Assembly (NCBI GenBank): GCA_019279435.1
Contig: JAAALK010000283.1
Span: 60,184,642-60,248,641 of the forward strand
Reading direction: 5' to 3'
DNA: 64,000 nucleotides
Origin: Zizania palustris
Lineage: Eukaryota; Streptophyta; Magnoliopsida; Poales; Poaceae
The notes under the pieces are model-generated. The model was not told the origin of the DNA and made no database searches. It saw only the letters and a program-made list of their open reading frames with translations. This document shows positions 48,146 to 61,000 of this stretch, piece by piece. The number at the start of each line of letters is the position of its first letter. Position 1 is the first letter of the stretch. The translations under genes and the position numbers were made by a program.

Positions 48146-50656
48146 TCAGGGTTTATCATTTGATTCGTGATGGTTATGAGTGAAAGGCATCTTGATGACG
48201 TCCTGGAACTCTCCATCCAAATTATCAGGCATCTGTCCAATGCTCAAGTAATAAGAGGATGCATCTGATTTCAAACTAAAAGCAGTTGTTGCTTTGGTAC
48301 TCTACTTTCAAATATGTTTTGGAGTAATAAAGCAAATTTTAGTTTTTAGTTAAGGTGAGGTAAAACATGTAGTGATGTAAATACAATTAAATATACAGTA
48401 AGTTGTGCTTGTGCCTGCTAGTTGGTTTATAAGTGAAATTATTGGTGCCTCTGAGCCTCTGAGGTTACAGTGCCTCTGAGCCTCTGAGGTTACAGTGCCA
48501 CTGAGATAACATCACCAAAATGTTCTCACCACTAAAAGAAGGTTGAAGAGGGTCAGTGAATCAGAAGCTAAAGAGATTGATGATGAACTAGGTGTCTAGG
48601 TGTTGCTGGACAGATTGAACTCAAATAAGAGATAAATAAAAAAGAAGAGACTGGTTCATACCTAGGTCCAAGCAGCATGAACATCCGAAAAATCAGGTGG
48701 GCTCAGGCTAGTTATGGAATAACAGATAGTAGGATTTTGCTCAGATTTTTATAACATTTCCCTTTTAGTTATGCATCTAGTTTGCTTTGCTTTAATAACC
48801 ACGAACTTTTTGGAAAGAGTAGTAATGAAGCAAGATCCAATAAAAGAATATAAAGGGGGCTACTGTGTTTAAAATATTATGTAGACGTTCCTTTTCCAAT
48901 TACCATCAATGAGGCAGTAATTCTTGAAACATTGTTCTTTTTTCATGAATATAGCATCTGGTTTAAAAAACATGAAATGTAAATATGTCAATTTAGCCAA
49001 ATTTAAGTAATCACACACACCTGATGCTTAGGTTCTCTGAATGCACTGTTAGTTCCTAATGGAACATTGGGTACTCTTCCGAATGCATCGATGGAGTTCA
49101 CAGTGCTGGGCATCCCGACGTGTGTATATTTTGGTGGATGCAAACGGGGATGGGCAATGTCCGGTAAGAAGCAAAAGGCAGGTGCTGCAGTAATGCCTTG
49201 AGACCGAAAAATCTGTTTCGATGAAACAAATCAGCATGAGTAAGAGGAAAAAAAGCTTAAATCTATTATCTATGCATCTAGCAACAAGTATCTTACATCC
49301 TTTGATAGAATGCGTTCTACACTGAAGTCCAATGTTGGATTAACAGTTGCTAGCTTCATCGACAAAAACTGCACAACATAAACACATTGGGTAGACCAGA
49401 TTACACTGCAGAACTATGTAAACCTGCAAATGGCATTACAAGTTGACAAACATCATACCTCAACCTGCCTCTGTAATGATTGCACATAATTAATTATCTC
49501 ATCCAGCATAACGGCCTTACCAGTTACCTAGTTTACAATTTCACAAGAGTTAAGTCATGCCATGTTATTAGTATGGACATAGGAGACAACTTTGAAGCAC
49601 TAACCTTACTACAACCAGGAACAAGATCCTGAAGAAATTTCATCCTTTCACTGATCTTTTCCCTCCGAACCTGCATCTCAAACAATAATGGTCAAACCAG
49701 ATGGCTAGATACACCACTTTATGTAGGAATCATTAGGGAGAGAAAAAACTAAGGACCTACCCTTTCTGCAAGACTATGGCTGTTTGTAGCCTGACCACGC
49801 CGAGCTCTTACATGAATGTACTCTTCCTTTGCTGCACCAGCATTATCCTTTGTTTGTTTCGCGCTGGATTTCCCGGACGCCACAGCATGCCTCTTTGGTT
49901 CACCTTTTTCACCATCTTCACAATTTTCATTCTTTTGTGCTGCAGCCACAGTTACCAATTGCTCACTACCTTCTTCTACATGCTTCACCCCACCATCCTT
50001 CAAGAACAATTATACTCTTAGCTCCAGCTAAATGTAAAGAGATTCAGATTTGTAAAGAGAAAGAGATCATTAAAATTGAAACATACCTGTCCTGATCTTT
50101 TCCTCTTCTTTGAACAAGACGGCCTAGACCACTCATATGACTCATTGTGGCCAGAACCACCAGTGCACTCCGGCTTGCTCAGCTCCTTGGTGGAGGGATG
50201 ATCAATACTATGTGTCCTCTCAGCATCGCCTTGCTGCCCCTCACCAGTTAGTGATACATTCTTGCATCCTTCACTTGCCATCTCCTCAATCTCCCTACAT
50301 GGTTCTAAACCATTTTGGAAATTACCCAAAGGCTGGATAGTAGGGAAAGAGTGATTGACCACGGCCCCAAGATTGCCTCCATTGTAGCAAGGAAACCCGG
50401 TTGCTGAATCTATGAACCCAGAAGTGGCCGCAAATGGGGACACGCCGGCAGACAGCATTCCCAGCAACGATGAAAAACTGGTTTCACCTAAGCCCATGTT
50501 CTGTGCAGGTGGATTCCATGAACCAGGAGGGATAGGGAATGGATTCGCCATGGCTGTCAATGCATTAGCAGAACAAGAAATCTGAGCCTCCGGCGAGAAC
50601 ATGGTGTTGTGTTCACTGGCCTCACTCTTCAAATCAGTGCTGTCCTTCTCACTCAT
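48146..50656 (-). CDS. bHLH transcription factor (BEE/CIB/HBI-type, subgroup XII)
   Basis: Seven exons on the minus strand: 50656-50087, 49997-49761, 49670-49605, 49527-49459, 49368-49297, 49212-49021 and 48232-48146. All junctions are phase 0 with GT-AG ends, giving 430 codons. The bHLH domain spans exons 2-5 near residues 259-311: a basic region HSLAERVRRE with the His-Glu-Arg spacing of E-box/G-box binders, helix 1 ISERMKFLQDLVPGC, then loop and helix 2 MLDEIINYVQSLQRQVEFL. A Lys-rich KKRKRSG stretch at the end of exon 1 may be a nuclear signal. The long N-terminus has no known fold. Relatives regulate growth and brassinosteroid or light responses. The last 28-codon exon is less certain than the rest. 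Confidence 0.9.
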
Positions 50657-51596
50657 CTTCTTTCACTTCTTTTTCCTCCTTGAAGACCAAATTGTGGTCA
50701 GTGTGAGAGGTAGCACTGCTCAACCCCCAAAGCCTCCACACCAAATCCACCAACTCCGCAGAGATGGTTCTTTTCAGGAATCCTACTAATTAATTCAACC
50801 GAATCTCACTTAAACAAATGCAGTACAGTGAAAGAAACAAGAGTGAGCTGACTAACACAGATACACATAAACCTAATCCACTGACGCCATTAAATAAAAC
50901 GAAAACTCCTCGGAAGCCACACAAATGAAGAAGAAGAGGGACACGCGTACTATCCAAGAACCAAGAAATGAAAAAGATTGAAACCTTTTGGAACCTCACC
51001 TCCGATCACAAAGACGCAGGCAAGGGCCTCCGCAAGAAACACCCAAGATCGCAGCTTTCTTGCCTCAACGGCCTGAAAAAATGCTGCCTTGACTTGATTC
51101 AGCGACTCACCAAGAAAAGTTGCGAGAGAGGAGGAGCTCAGATGCAGTAAAGGAGAAAAGATCTAAAGTACACCCCCTCCTCGGAGAGTCGCCTCTCCTT
51201 CAATTCATCGCCGCGCCTTTCCCCTTGTGCAGTAGCATAGCAGTAGTCCTACTACTAGCATTCTCGCAGCAAGAAGCGGCGGAAAGAGGGGGACTTTGGG
51301 GTCTCTGAGGCCTGAAGCCACAAGCGCCCTCTCGAACGTAGCATCAGGCAGGGCAGGCCATCAGCTTGCCACCGTTACGACTCACGACTGCGCTGGTCAG
51401 AGGTCCCCCACACCCACAGTCCCACTGCTGACTACTGTTCTGTAACTGCTGTTCATATCTTGGGCCCGGGAGAGAGACGGTGGTTGCCGTTGTTGCTTTG
51501 CCTGCATTAATGGTTTGTCCATACCACTGGTGTATCTCACGTAGCCACAGCAATTGACAGGATTTTGCTTTCGTTGCGTCGTGAATTGGGATTGGT
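50657..51596 (-). promoter_or_regulatory. 5' leader and promoter region of the bHLH gene
   Basis: A consensus donor (AG then GTGAGG on the minus strand) near 50994-51001 suggests a 5' UTR intron. CT-rich leader sequence lies around 51100-51250. No other gene is seen. Confidence 0.45.
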
Positions 51597-52110
51597 TAGA
51601 GGATCTCTAAAAGCCTCTTTTCAAGTCAAAATTTAGCCAACCAAATAAAAAAATACACTCCAAAAAAGTGCCCAATCGGTCCGTATAACCAAATTAAGGA
51701 CCAAATTTGGCCAGCCAAACCGGCTGGCTAGTTTGTTGCATTACAATGGCGCAGGAAGGAAACGGCCATGAAAAAAAAGAAAGAAAGAAAAAAAGAAAAG
51801 AAGAGAGTAAAAGGAAAAAAGAAAATGAACAGAAATAAAAATGAAAAAGAGAAAAATATATTTTTATTTTTTAAAAAAAATGAAAATTTTATAATTTGTA
51901 GATTTCTAAGTTTAGAAATTTAGATTTAAAAAGAAATAAAAAATTTTAAAATCTTTTAGGATTTTAAAAGTGAGAAGTAATTTTTTAGAGAGTCGAAAAT
52001 AAAGAGTCTGTTGGAGTGTGCAACAAATATAGAGATGAATCTTTTTGGAGAGTTGGCTAAACAGGTAAATTGGAGAGTCAAAAATGGAGAGTCTTTTAGA
52101 GATGCTCTTA
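51597..52110. mobile_element. MITE with AGCATCTCTAAAAG-type termini
   Basis: TTAGAGGATCTCTAAAAG at the left matches the inverse complement of CTTTTAGAGATGCTCTTA at the right. The interior includes TTTAGCCAACCAAAT and TTGGCTAAACAGG. A purine-rich GAAAAAGAAAG tract sits inside. Confidence 0.75.
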
Positions 52111-53302
52111 GACATCATTTAACTGAAGTCGTTTTAAAAAATAGAACGGAATTTTTCGACTCTTAGGGCAGCTCCGATGGAAAGTCTACAAAGACGTTTA
52201 GAGGAAAAAATCGTTTTAAAAAGGGAATTTGATTATATCCCACCATTTAGATAAAAATTGAGAATTAACTAAATCTTCAATTTCCATTTAAATGGAGGGT
52301 ATATGATCAATTTTTAATTTTAAAAAGCAAACAATATTACTTCTTTCAGACGAAAACGAGCTCTCTTGCATATAACATCGGAACTTTTGTCCCTGATTTT
52401 AGACTTTATAGTATGAAATATTAAATCAAATCCTAATTACAATATTACGAGACAGGGGATAGAATGTTGCAATGACGTGTGTAATTGAGGAGGACTCTTT
52501 ATACGATAGATTTTAGGAAACTAAAAATAACAATTTTTTGGAGATGCTCTAAAGATGTGTTTGATTAAGCTTTTCCAACAAGCTTCTTGGTCAGGAAGAT
52601 GAAAGATGAATCAATAAGTTTAAGGGACAACCAACTTTTTCAAAAGCACTAGCCTTTTCATAATACAAACTAAAAACTTCTCAGTTCTACTTTGAACAAA
52701 AAATTACCTAATATACAATTACAAAATACCGTGTAAATTTTGAAAATATAAAATTTCAGTAAAATATATCATTTTAGTATAATTCAAAAGTATATAATTT
52801 TAGTATAAACATTAAAAGAATCATGATTACAATTTTTTACATGCAAAACTGCATATCAATAATGTAACCAAATAACCAGAGCTATCAAAACATAAATCCA
52901 TAGCTATTCTAAACAAATAGTTTCTTAACTTTTTCACAACTTATAGGTCTGAGCAATTTTTTCAGAATCTATACAGCTCAACCAAACACCATAAAATACC
53001 TAAAATTATATGTAAAGTACATCTAAGTATAAAAAAGTATTCATAATTTTTTTACAAGGGACTCGTTTTGAAATGTAATTTATATTGGGCCTAGCCCATT
53101 TGAGGACCAGTTTATGTTGGCCCTAGCTCATTTTGAGGGGTTAGGCCTAGCACTTTGTGAGGCAGAAAAAAGTCAGTGTACAATGCTAGGGATCGGATAT
53201 CAAGAATTTGAACATCTCACGATTCACGTTGCTCAATAACTTCTCCCAATTAGCAGCTAAATATCAGTCTTCCATATGGAAATATGACCTCCAACGTCCC
53301 AA
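52111..53302. other. AT-rich intergenic DNA with MITE remnants
   Basis: 52160-52555 is bounded by GCAGCTCCGATGG and GGAGATGCTCTAA, a decayed element. 52560-53000 has hAT-like ends (TGTGTTTGATTAAGC and CAACCAAACACC). No gene. Confidence 0.5.

Positions 53303-53392
<90 letters not shown>
53303..53392. repeat. (AAT)n microsatellite, about 30 units
   Basis: An uninterrupted run of about 90 bp. The poly-Asn, poly-Ile and poly-Tyr ORFs across it are artefacts of the repeat. Confidence 0.97.
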
Positions 53393-53587
53393 GGTTCATA
53401 GATCGTAAGTACAACGACGAAAAGATATTGCCTCGATCTCCGGGTGCAGTGAAACTGTAAGAAGTAGCTAACAAACAGCAAAGGAAGTCCGTAGCTTGTT
53501 CTGCAGCTTTCTTCAAGCTTTCAATCAATCTAAATAATCAATCGCTTGTGCCTCTGGTTGTTGAAGCAACTCGTGCAGCTACTACTG

Positions 53588-53915
53588 GAGAGACTAAATT
53601 TTAGCTCTAGTCACGTCGAATATTTAGATAATATTTTAGAGTAATAAATATAAATTATTTACAAAACTCGTTCATAATCAGTGGATTATTTGCGAGACAA
53701 ATTTAATTAGCCTAATTATGTCATAACTTGACAATGTGATGCTACAGTAAATATTTGCTAATCATTAATTAATTAGGCTTAATAAATTTGTCTCGCGAAT
53801 TATCTTCGATTCTAATTGTTTTTATAATTAGTTTATTTTTAGTCATTCAATTTGACGTTCAAATATCCGATGTGACACAAACTAAATTTTAGTCCGTGGA
53901 ACCAAATACCTCCTA
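53588..53915. mobile_element. MITE family M1 copy 4 (best preserved)
   Basis: The left end GACTAAATTTTAG...GTCACGTCGAATATTTAG is inverted at the right as CAAATATCCGATGTGACACAAACTAAATTTTAGTC. The core TTAGGCTTAATAAATTTGTCTCGCGAATTA matches copies 1 and 2. Confidence 0.82.
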
Positions 53916-54095
53916 TATAACCAAACATCCCCTGTATATGCATCGATTTTCTGCCGAACTAAATTTGTGATGTACGTTTCCTTGTTTCTCCATCTCAATT
54001 TGAGCCTCAAGCTCTTGTAAAACCACATATATATGTTTGCCTTGCATAAAGGACATAAAATCACCTTCGATGCTCACCTGAATCTGGTCGTCATG

Positions 54096-54290
54096 TTTTT
54101 TTTTTGAAGACAACCAGCAGGAGAGGCTCCTACTGCGGTCGTATATATTACGTGGTGGAAAAACACAAACATGTCCTTACAACTTTCTAAAATAGAACCG
54201 GAAATTTGAGGTCTAAATGTACAACAGGCTAAGTATGCATGTCCTATATTGTTGCTAGTCAAGCTAAGATATCAGCCTTCAGCTCAGTCT
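54096..54290 (-). mobile_element. 3' end of a LINE (non-LTR retrotransposon)
   Basis: On the minus strand the sequence ends GTAGGAGCCTCTCCTGCTGGTTGTCTTC followed by ten or more A. The same tail occurs on the plus strand near 60890-60930. It is 5'-truncated with no coding region left. Confidence 0.72.
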
Positions 54291-54884
54291 TGTATCGATG
54301 ACTTTGTTGCACCACTTCCCGTTTAAACCCTGGGTACGAGAATTAGCCGGTACTAATTATTCAATCATCACTTGTCTTGCGCGTGCATATCGAAAGAGAG
54401 AATTTCTGGAATTGTTTTTGCAAAGGAAAATCCCTAGCTAGCTCGGTCCACCAAACTGGTACACGTACGGCCGATAGATTGTGATCGGACGACTCTGTTA
54501 GCCACCTCAATATCACGAATCAACACAAACCTCAATGTTCAGTGTATGTTCGTTCAGGATCAGACGGCGGCTATGGCCGCTCCTTGCTAAAACAGAGGGG
54601 ACTCGATCGTGTTCGAATGTGATACGGTTTGCGAGAAGCTACGACAAGGGAGAAAAAGGAAGAGGGGTGTCGGGTATGCTCACTGTGCGATGAAACAGGC
54701 TCAGGATGGCGTCCAGGTTGGGGTCGGCGACGAGACCATGTCCGAAATTCTTCTCGTATCACAAGCTGTCAATTCGTAAAAAGAAGGGGAAAACTGAGAA
54801 ACACGAGCACCTGTGCAGAAAAAACATTTTAGATTTCACCGACGAAGGGTGCTGGGTGCAGAATGCGGATACAGCGGGGGCAAA
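54291..54884. other. Intergenic, no gene supported
   Basis: Short ORFs on both strands near 54571-54888 have no recognised domain. The region lies downstream of the CLF-like gene. Confidence 0.45.
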
Positions 54885-55021
54885 TTAAATCAATGAAATC
54901 GGGGGGCCAGAAATGGCGTAAAGTTTTTTCCATTCGGTGCTAATCACCGTCGCCGTCGAGTGATCGGCCCCCTGAGCAACAAAAGAATCAACCTCTGACA
55001 ATAAAAGAATCGACTTCTGCT

Positions 55022-58000
55022 TCAGTGGGCGAGCTTCTTTGCTCGCCCGGTGGAAGGCGGGCCGTCGTCCTTGGCCCCAGAAGCCTCGGGCTTCCGAGCC
55101 CACGCCGGGGCCCGGTCGGGCTCATAGCGGTAGTCGTAGAACAGCTCCTCGCCTGCGCTAATCCGCTCTTTGGCAAAGATGCCCACCCTGTGATCACCTG
55201 CTACCATGATGACCTTGGCATAGCAGTTGGGATCAGGGGAATGGTTGGCGAACTTCAGCTTGTCGCCCATTCTGTAGGCATCAAGAACGTACTGCATTCA
55301 ACAGATGAGTGAAGTGAGCATGCGTTACTGAAATACTGACCCAAACCCTACTGCAGTAGGATGTGTACATCACAAAATGCATGGTATTGAACAGAGTGGG
55401 TTGTGGATGTAGAGCAACTTGGCTCACACAAAAGCACGATGATGCTAGGCTTACCAAATATAGTGATCAATCAGATCACAACAGTATGCAACCCTGAATG
55501 CTCGTGGCCTCTAATTGTTGTGTTTTTGCACTCACCTCATTGTTCAAGTTGAAAAGGAATGACGAATTCTCACGGTCGTATATCTTTCCACGCTTGTCAG
55601 CTTCCTTATGGGAGATGAGCTCCCCAGTGTACTCACCGAGATACTCATGCTTGCAAACAGTATTCTGAAGATTTAGAAAAAGGACAGTTTAGCCAAGAGG
55701 GTACAAGGGAGGGAAAGGGTTGATGGAGATATTTTACCTTGAGGAAAGCTCCCCAGCCAGAAACATCAGATCTCCCAAGTAAGACCTGGAGTGCACGTAA
55801 TAGGTCAATACCACTAATGTGTAGTGTTGTTCAAAATAGAACGAGTTGGTATTTCGTAAGTTCACTGAATCAAAAGGTACTTCACACGTTTCTCTTTCCT
55901 GCTAATGGGAATATATTTATTTTCATATCTATTAATGACCTACTTACATGTGGTGGTGCTGTCTACCGCCCAAAAAATAATATATTGATTTTAAGCTCTT
56001 TGCATCGAGGTGGATTATATAACATGTTTGCTGGAATTGCATGTATATGTTTTGGTTTTTGGCTAACTTGTTTACTTTCAAATCTTCTTTGTTACGAGTG
56101 ACAATATATTGTGTTTGACAAATCTGTAATAATTGCGAGGGATGCAAGAACTCGATAGCATATTTTGTCTAACCTTAATTTGATTTGCAACAAAAACTAC
56201 AAATGATTATAGATTTATGTTTATACAGAAACTTAAAAACATGTGAAATCAGATAAAATATTTTTTCTAACCTTAGTTTGATTTGCAACAAAAACTACAA
56301 ATGATTATAGATTTATCTTTATACAGCAACTTAAAACATGTGAAATCAGATAAAATATTTTGTCTAACCTTAGTTTGATTTGCAACAAAAATTACAAATG
56401 ATTATAGTTTTCTGGTTATACAGACAAAATTAGAATAGAACTATCGACAAGTACCACTGAGTAATAAAATATTCCTCTAGCCTCCTGATTAAAAAAAATC
56501 AAGGTACCAACTAAAGTACGGATTGTTTTGCATATGGAAGGGCCAAGAAGGCATCAAAAGAGTATCAACTGGTTCAATGAAAGTATAACCAAGGAACAAT
56601 AGCATGCAATAAATCAAAGCACAATGTTTTACCCTTTGTTGTTGTTTAAGCAGTAGTTTCATGTTCCTGCATTCATAGTTATCACCTCTTTGGTTGGGGA
56701 CTCCCAATGTACCATCGCCACACCTGTATGATACAAAGTACCAAATAGAGCATCTCAAAAAGAAAAAGTACCAAATAGACTAATAGAGAAGAGCAGTTCA
56801 ATGTACTGCTGCTTTATTCTACAAAATTTTAAGGATGAGGAAACAATATATGAATTTGAACCTCAGACAACTTTTACACCGTAATAATGGAGAGCCTTTT
56901 TAAGCTGACATGGAGTGAAAAGGGATCATAATTAGATTTATGCTGTTACCAGATAATATAGTTGTTGGTGTTTATCAAAGTATCTAACTACATAATGGGC
57001 CCAAATTTTCCCTTTAAATCTTTTTATCAATTCATAACGAATTCAAATTAAACTAAGTTCCCTGTCATCGATATAAGTTAATCATTCACAACAAATTCAA
57101 ATTAAACTATAGAAGTTCCCTATTATTGATATGTTTTCCTGGTGTAACTCTAGGTAAACACTCCTATTGAACTCATATATTGTTCTGATTAATTAAGAAT
57201 TAAGATAAAGTATACCAAGTCCTCCCGCCTTGTCCTGCGTGGCCAAGAAAATCCAGTCACAGCCACTCTGGTTTCCATGGTGCCTCAGACTTCCAACATG
57301 AGAGAGGTGGTGGATCAGGCGAGCAGCACAGAGAGGCAGGGCGTGGACCAGATCAGGAGCGAGCTGCGCATGGCAAGGACCGTTGCCGAGGATTGGCGCC
57401 GCGAGGCTCTGGGTGCTGCTGCTCTAAGATTTTGGCAGGCAGTCACTCTCTCAGTTTAATTGAGTCAGACCATACCACCATAGCCATAGTGATTAAGTGC
57501 ATTGCTGATGACTGCACTGCTGTAGTCTTATTGCTGTACTGTACCGCTGTAGTTTTGTTGCTGTAGATTTATATTCTGATTGCTGTAGTTTTATTGTCAT
57601 GTTGATTCTGTTGTGAACAGCAACCATGGTTGTCACGGCGCCCCGGCGAAACCAGTCGCCAGGGGACCGACTGGACGCCTAGGCGCCTAGACGGGTGGCT
57701 AGACGTCGCCTAGGCGACCAATCAGCAATGAAACCTTATGTAAACTGAAATACTGGATAACTTAGTGACCATAATACATTTGCAGGATTTATCTGAATGC
57801 AAGGGGAAGGGGTAGCAGAGGCGGCGGTGCGGCGCACGGGGAGGGGTAGCAGAGGCGGCGGCGCGGCGCACGAGGAGGGGTAGCAGAGGCGGCGGCCGGC
57901 GACGCAAGGGGCAAAGGCGGCGGCTGGCGGAGCAAGGGGTAGAAGAGGCGGCGGCCGGCGGCGGCCGACGGCGCAAGGGGCAGAGGCGGCGGCGCAAGGG

Positions 58001-61000
58001 GAAGGGGAGAGAGTCGACTCAGTCGAGAGGGGGGCTAGGGCGACGCCTTAGTCGACCGCACATTGACCTAGTCGACCACCCAGAGACGCCTGGGTAACGC
58101 CTTGAACGGCCAGGTGGGCGCCTAACTCCACCAAGCGAGGCGAGCCGGCATGGCGCACGGTGCTTCTTCACCAACTCCTTCAAATCGGTCTGAATGTCTG
58201 ATCCTATGGCTGATCCAAAATGGATAGCAAAGTCCAATTATCTAGGATGGAAATATGGGTACTAAGAGATGGGATAATTGGCTACTTTTATTATGCTACA
58301 TTACTATATTATTGTTGTTCTATTGCTACTTTTATCATGCTATATTGCTATTGCTATTTGGAATTTGCTACTTATCTACTGGTGTTTTCCTGAATCCTAT
58401 ATTTTCTACGGGCCTCACCTTATGCCTTACCACTTAAAAGGTATGGCAGTAGTCAGCCGTCTCATCTTGCCTTACCGCCATAATAACTATGGAATAAAGT
58501 GTATGAGTAATTGGTGAAACAGATCTGTCTTGGGAGTTGGGAATACCAGATCTATTTTCAGTTCCTTTGAGTAGTTTGCTGGCAAACACTAGCATTCAAG
58601 TATGTTAGCATATTGTATGAGGGCATCTCAACTTAACTGTGGAATGTAGTTAATGGCCCGCCAGACAAGTGATCTTGATTACGTAAGGTTAGAGAAGTGC
58701 AAAGAATGAAAAGCACCTGAGCAGAGTGCCATTGGTGTATTTCTCTAATATATACAAATGTGCATTAACTAGGAAAAATCACTCAAATATTCCTCAGATG
58801 GTAAAAATACATACCCTACCCAGCAGTTTCTACACACATCAGGATCACATTCCCTGTCAGCAGCAAAACATGGACATTGACGGCTCCGACACTGGCTCTT
58901 TGCGCAATGACAACCTCGGAAACGATTCTTGCACATTTTGGGACACCTGCAGTGCAGAATGGATTAAATCTATCACAAGTAACATGAACAATCGCTAAAG
59001 TAGTAAATTACATCAGCAGGATCTAGGCATCAGATCATTTGCATGTCGATATGTATATATCCCAATTAAAATTAAAAATTCTTAACTAAGTAATAACTAG
59101 TAGACAAAAAAAGCATATGGTACCAAAGAGAAGCATTTATCTGGTTCAATTCTCTAATGATAGTAGATTCACCATTTTGGTGGGAGATTGGGTGTACACC
59201 CCCAGTACCCCACAGTCCCCACTAACAAAGAAAGGTTCAAGTCCTCTATAATTGAACTTTGGTGCCTATTTTCCTCTTAATCGAAAAGGTACCTACATAT
59301 GTTTTCTCTTTCTTTTTTTCTACTAAGCAGCATTGAATTTTTTATTTAGTAAAACTTAGATGTGATCATTATACATAAGTTGGCAACCACTAACATGACA
59401 GTGGATCAACTTATGAAACATAGATTTTATTCTACTACACAAATTTGAATGTCTATAAATATACAACAATTTTTTTATAAGAAAAATTACCAATATCCAG
59501 AAGAATAATTGTTCTCAGTGCCTGCAATATGCATAAGGAAACAAGTAGCTCACCCACAATATTTCTCACAGCAAGTACCGTTTGTGAGACATGGACACTG
59601 TTTCCCACATGCAGACTGACAACCACAAGGAGTGTATTGTCGACAAGGTTGATCCTTCCTTTCTGTGATCCTTTTCCTTATAAAATGGTAGCCTGCGGAT
59701 TTCCAGGTGTACTTTAAACGGCGGACTCTTCCTCGCCTTCTTACGAATCTTGATCTTGTACGCAATTCATTACCCTGGGAGTTCAAATACTGAGATAAGA
59801 TACCACCTGGAGGAAAAATACAAATAAATGAGCCTTATGATGTATCCTACCTTCATATATCCTTTCACAAGAGAATCAACACCGCTAAGAACTCCAGATG
59901 CGCTGCTGTTTTCAACATAATTCATATACTGAGAAACATCTGTGCAAGTTTTCATCCCACCCAGAAGGTTCCGAGCAATTAAACAACTGCAAGAAAAAAA
60001 CAGAGTATGACTGTTGAAAAGAAATAGCATACTGTTGAAATTAGGGAAAACAGAGTAATCTAATTGTTATAAAATGGATAGATAACATCTCCAATATGCT
60101 TACAAGATATCACAAGGAAACAGGGATGAATTTGAAGGCATTTGAAATAAATGAATGTAAAAATATCTTGCACATTAAACACTATAATCTAACATCACTT
60201 AGGTGCTAAATAATGCAAATATTCATTCAAATACTTTATGAATAACCTATGGCTGATTATATCTTCATGTTTAAGAGAACAAAAGTTAAATCTATATACA
60301 GGAAAATGTCTTAAAATCAGTAGCATTAAAATATAGTTTAGGGAATACTTAATCATGATGCAAAGCTTTTGATTGAAATATAGACACTAGTGTTGGAAAA
60401 ATATTTTTATAGCATATCACGTTGATATTTTCTGCACAACAAATATATTAAAAGCCAGTCAGTTTTGTGCTGAAGACTGAAAAATCAAAAGAGATTTAGT
60501 GGAGTATCACATTACACGCATCAATTTTACTCTGTCGAGAACGTGTAGTTAATATGCAATGATACACAGGACCCTACACCTGATTGTTTGTGGAACAGTA
60601 AGATTGCGGATGAATTTTTCTATGGAAATTATTGTAACAGGAGCTTGGTCAATCTGGCTACATAGAAATAACTGCATCTTCCGTCAAGAAAGACCATCGA
60701 TTATTACCTGGTTAACTTTGTTTACTACTGCGCTAAAATTGCAAAGTCTAAGATGTAAGCCCGCTGTAAGAGAATCGCTGTTACTTTGGATAGCAAATTT
60801 ATAATTTGCTTTAGTAGAAGATAGGGGTAGATTTGTAGGTTTTGTTTCTTTTTCATCTGTAAATTCGTTGTTCTATAAATATATAACTATAGTAGGAGCC
60901 TCTCCTACTGGTTATCCTCAAAAAAAAAACATATTAAAATAAGTGTAGAAAGTAATGAAATACTTCATATGAAGCTGATCATTACAAGTGACCAACCTGT

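Noticed and set aside
53208..53528. ORFs with long Asn, Ile or Tyr runs
   Set aside because: They are translations of the AAT microsatellite.
57277..57459. 60-codon plus-strand ORF in a CLF intron
   Set aside because: Some coding-like composition but no family, no splice partners, and an intronic antisense position.
59775..59789. Using the upstream acceptor as the main exon start in the CLF-like gene
   Set aside because: It inserts five residues not expected in E(z) proteins; the downstream acceptor gives the family-like sequence, so the upstream one is kept only as a possible isoform.
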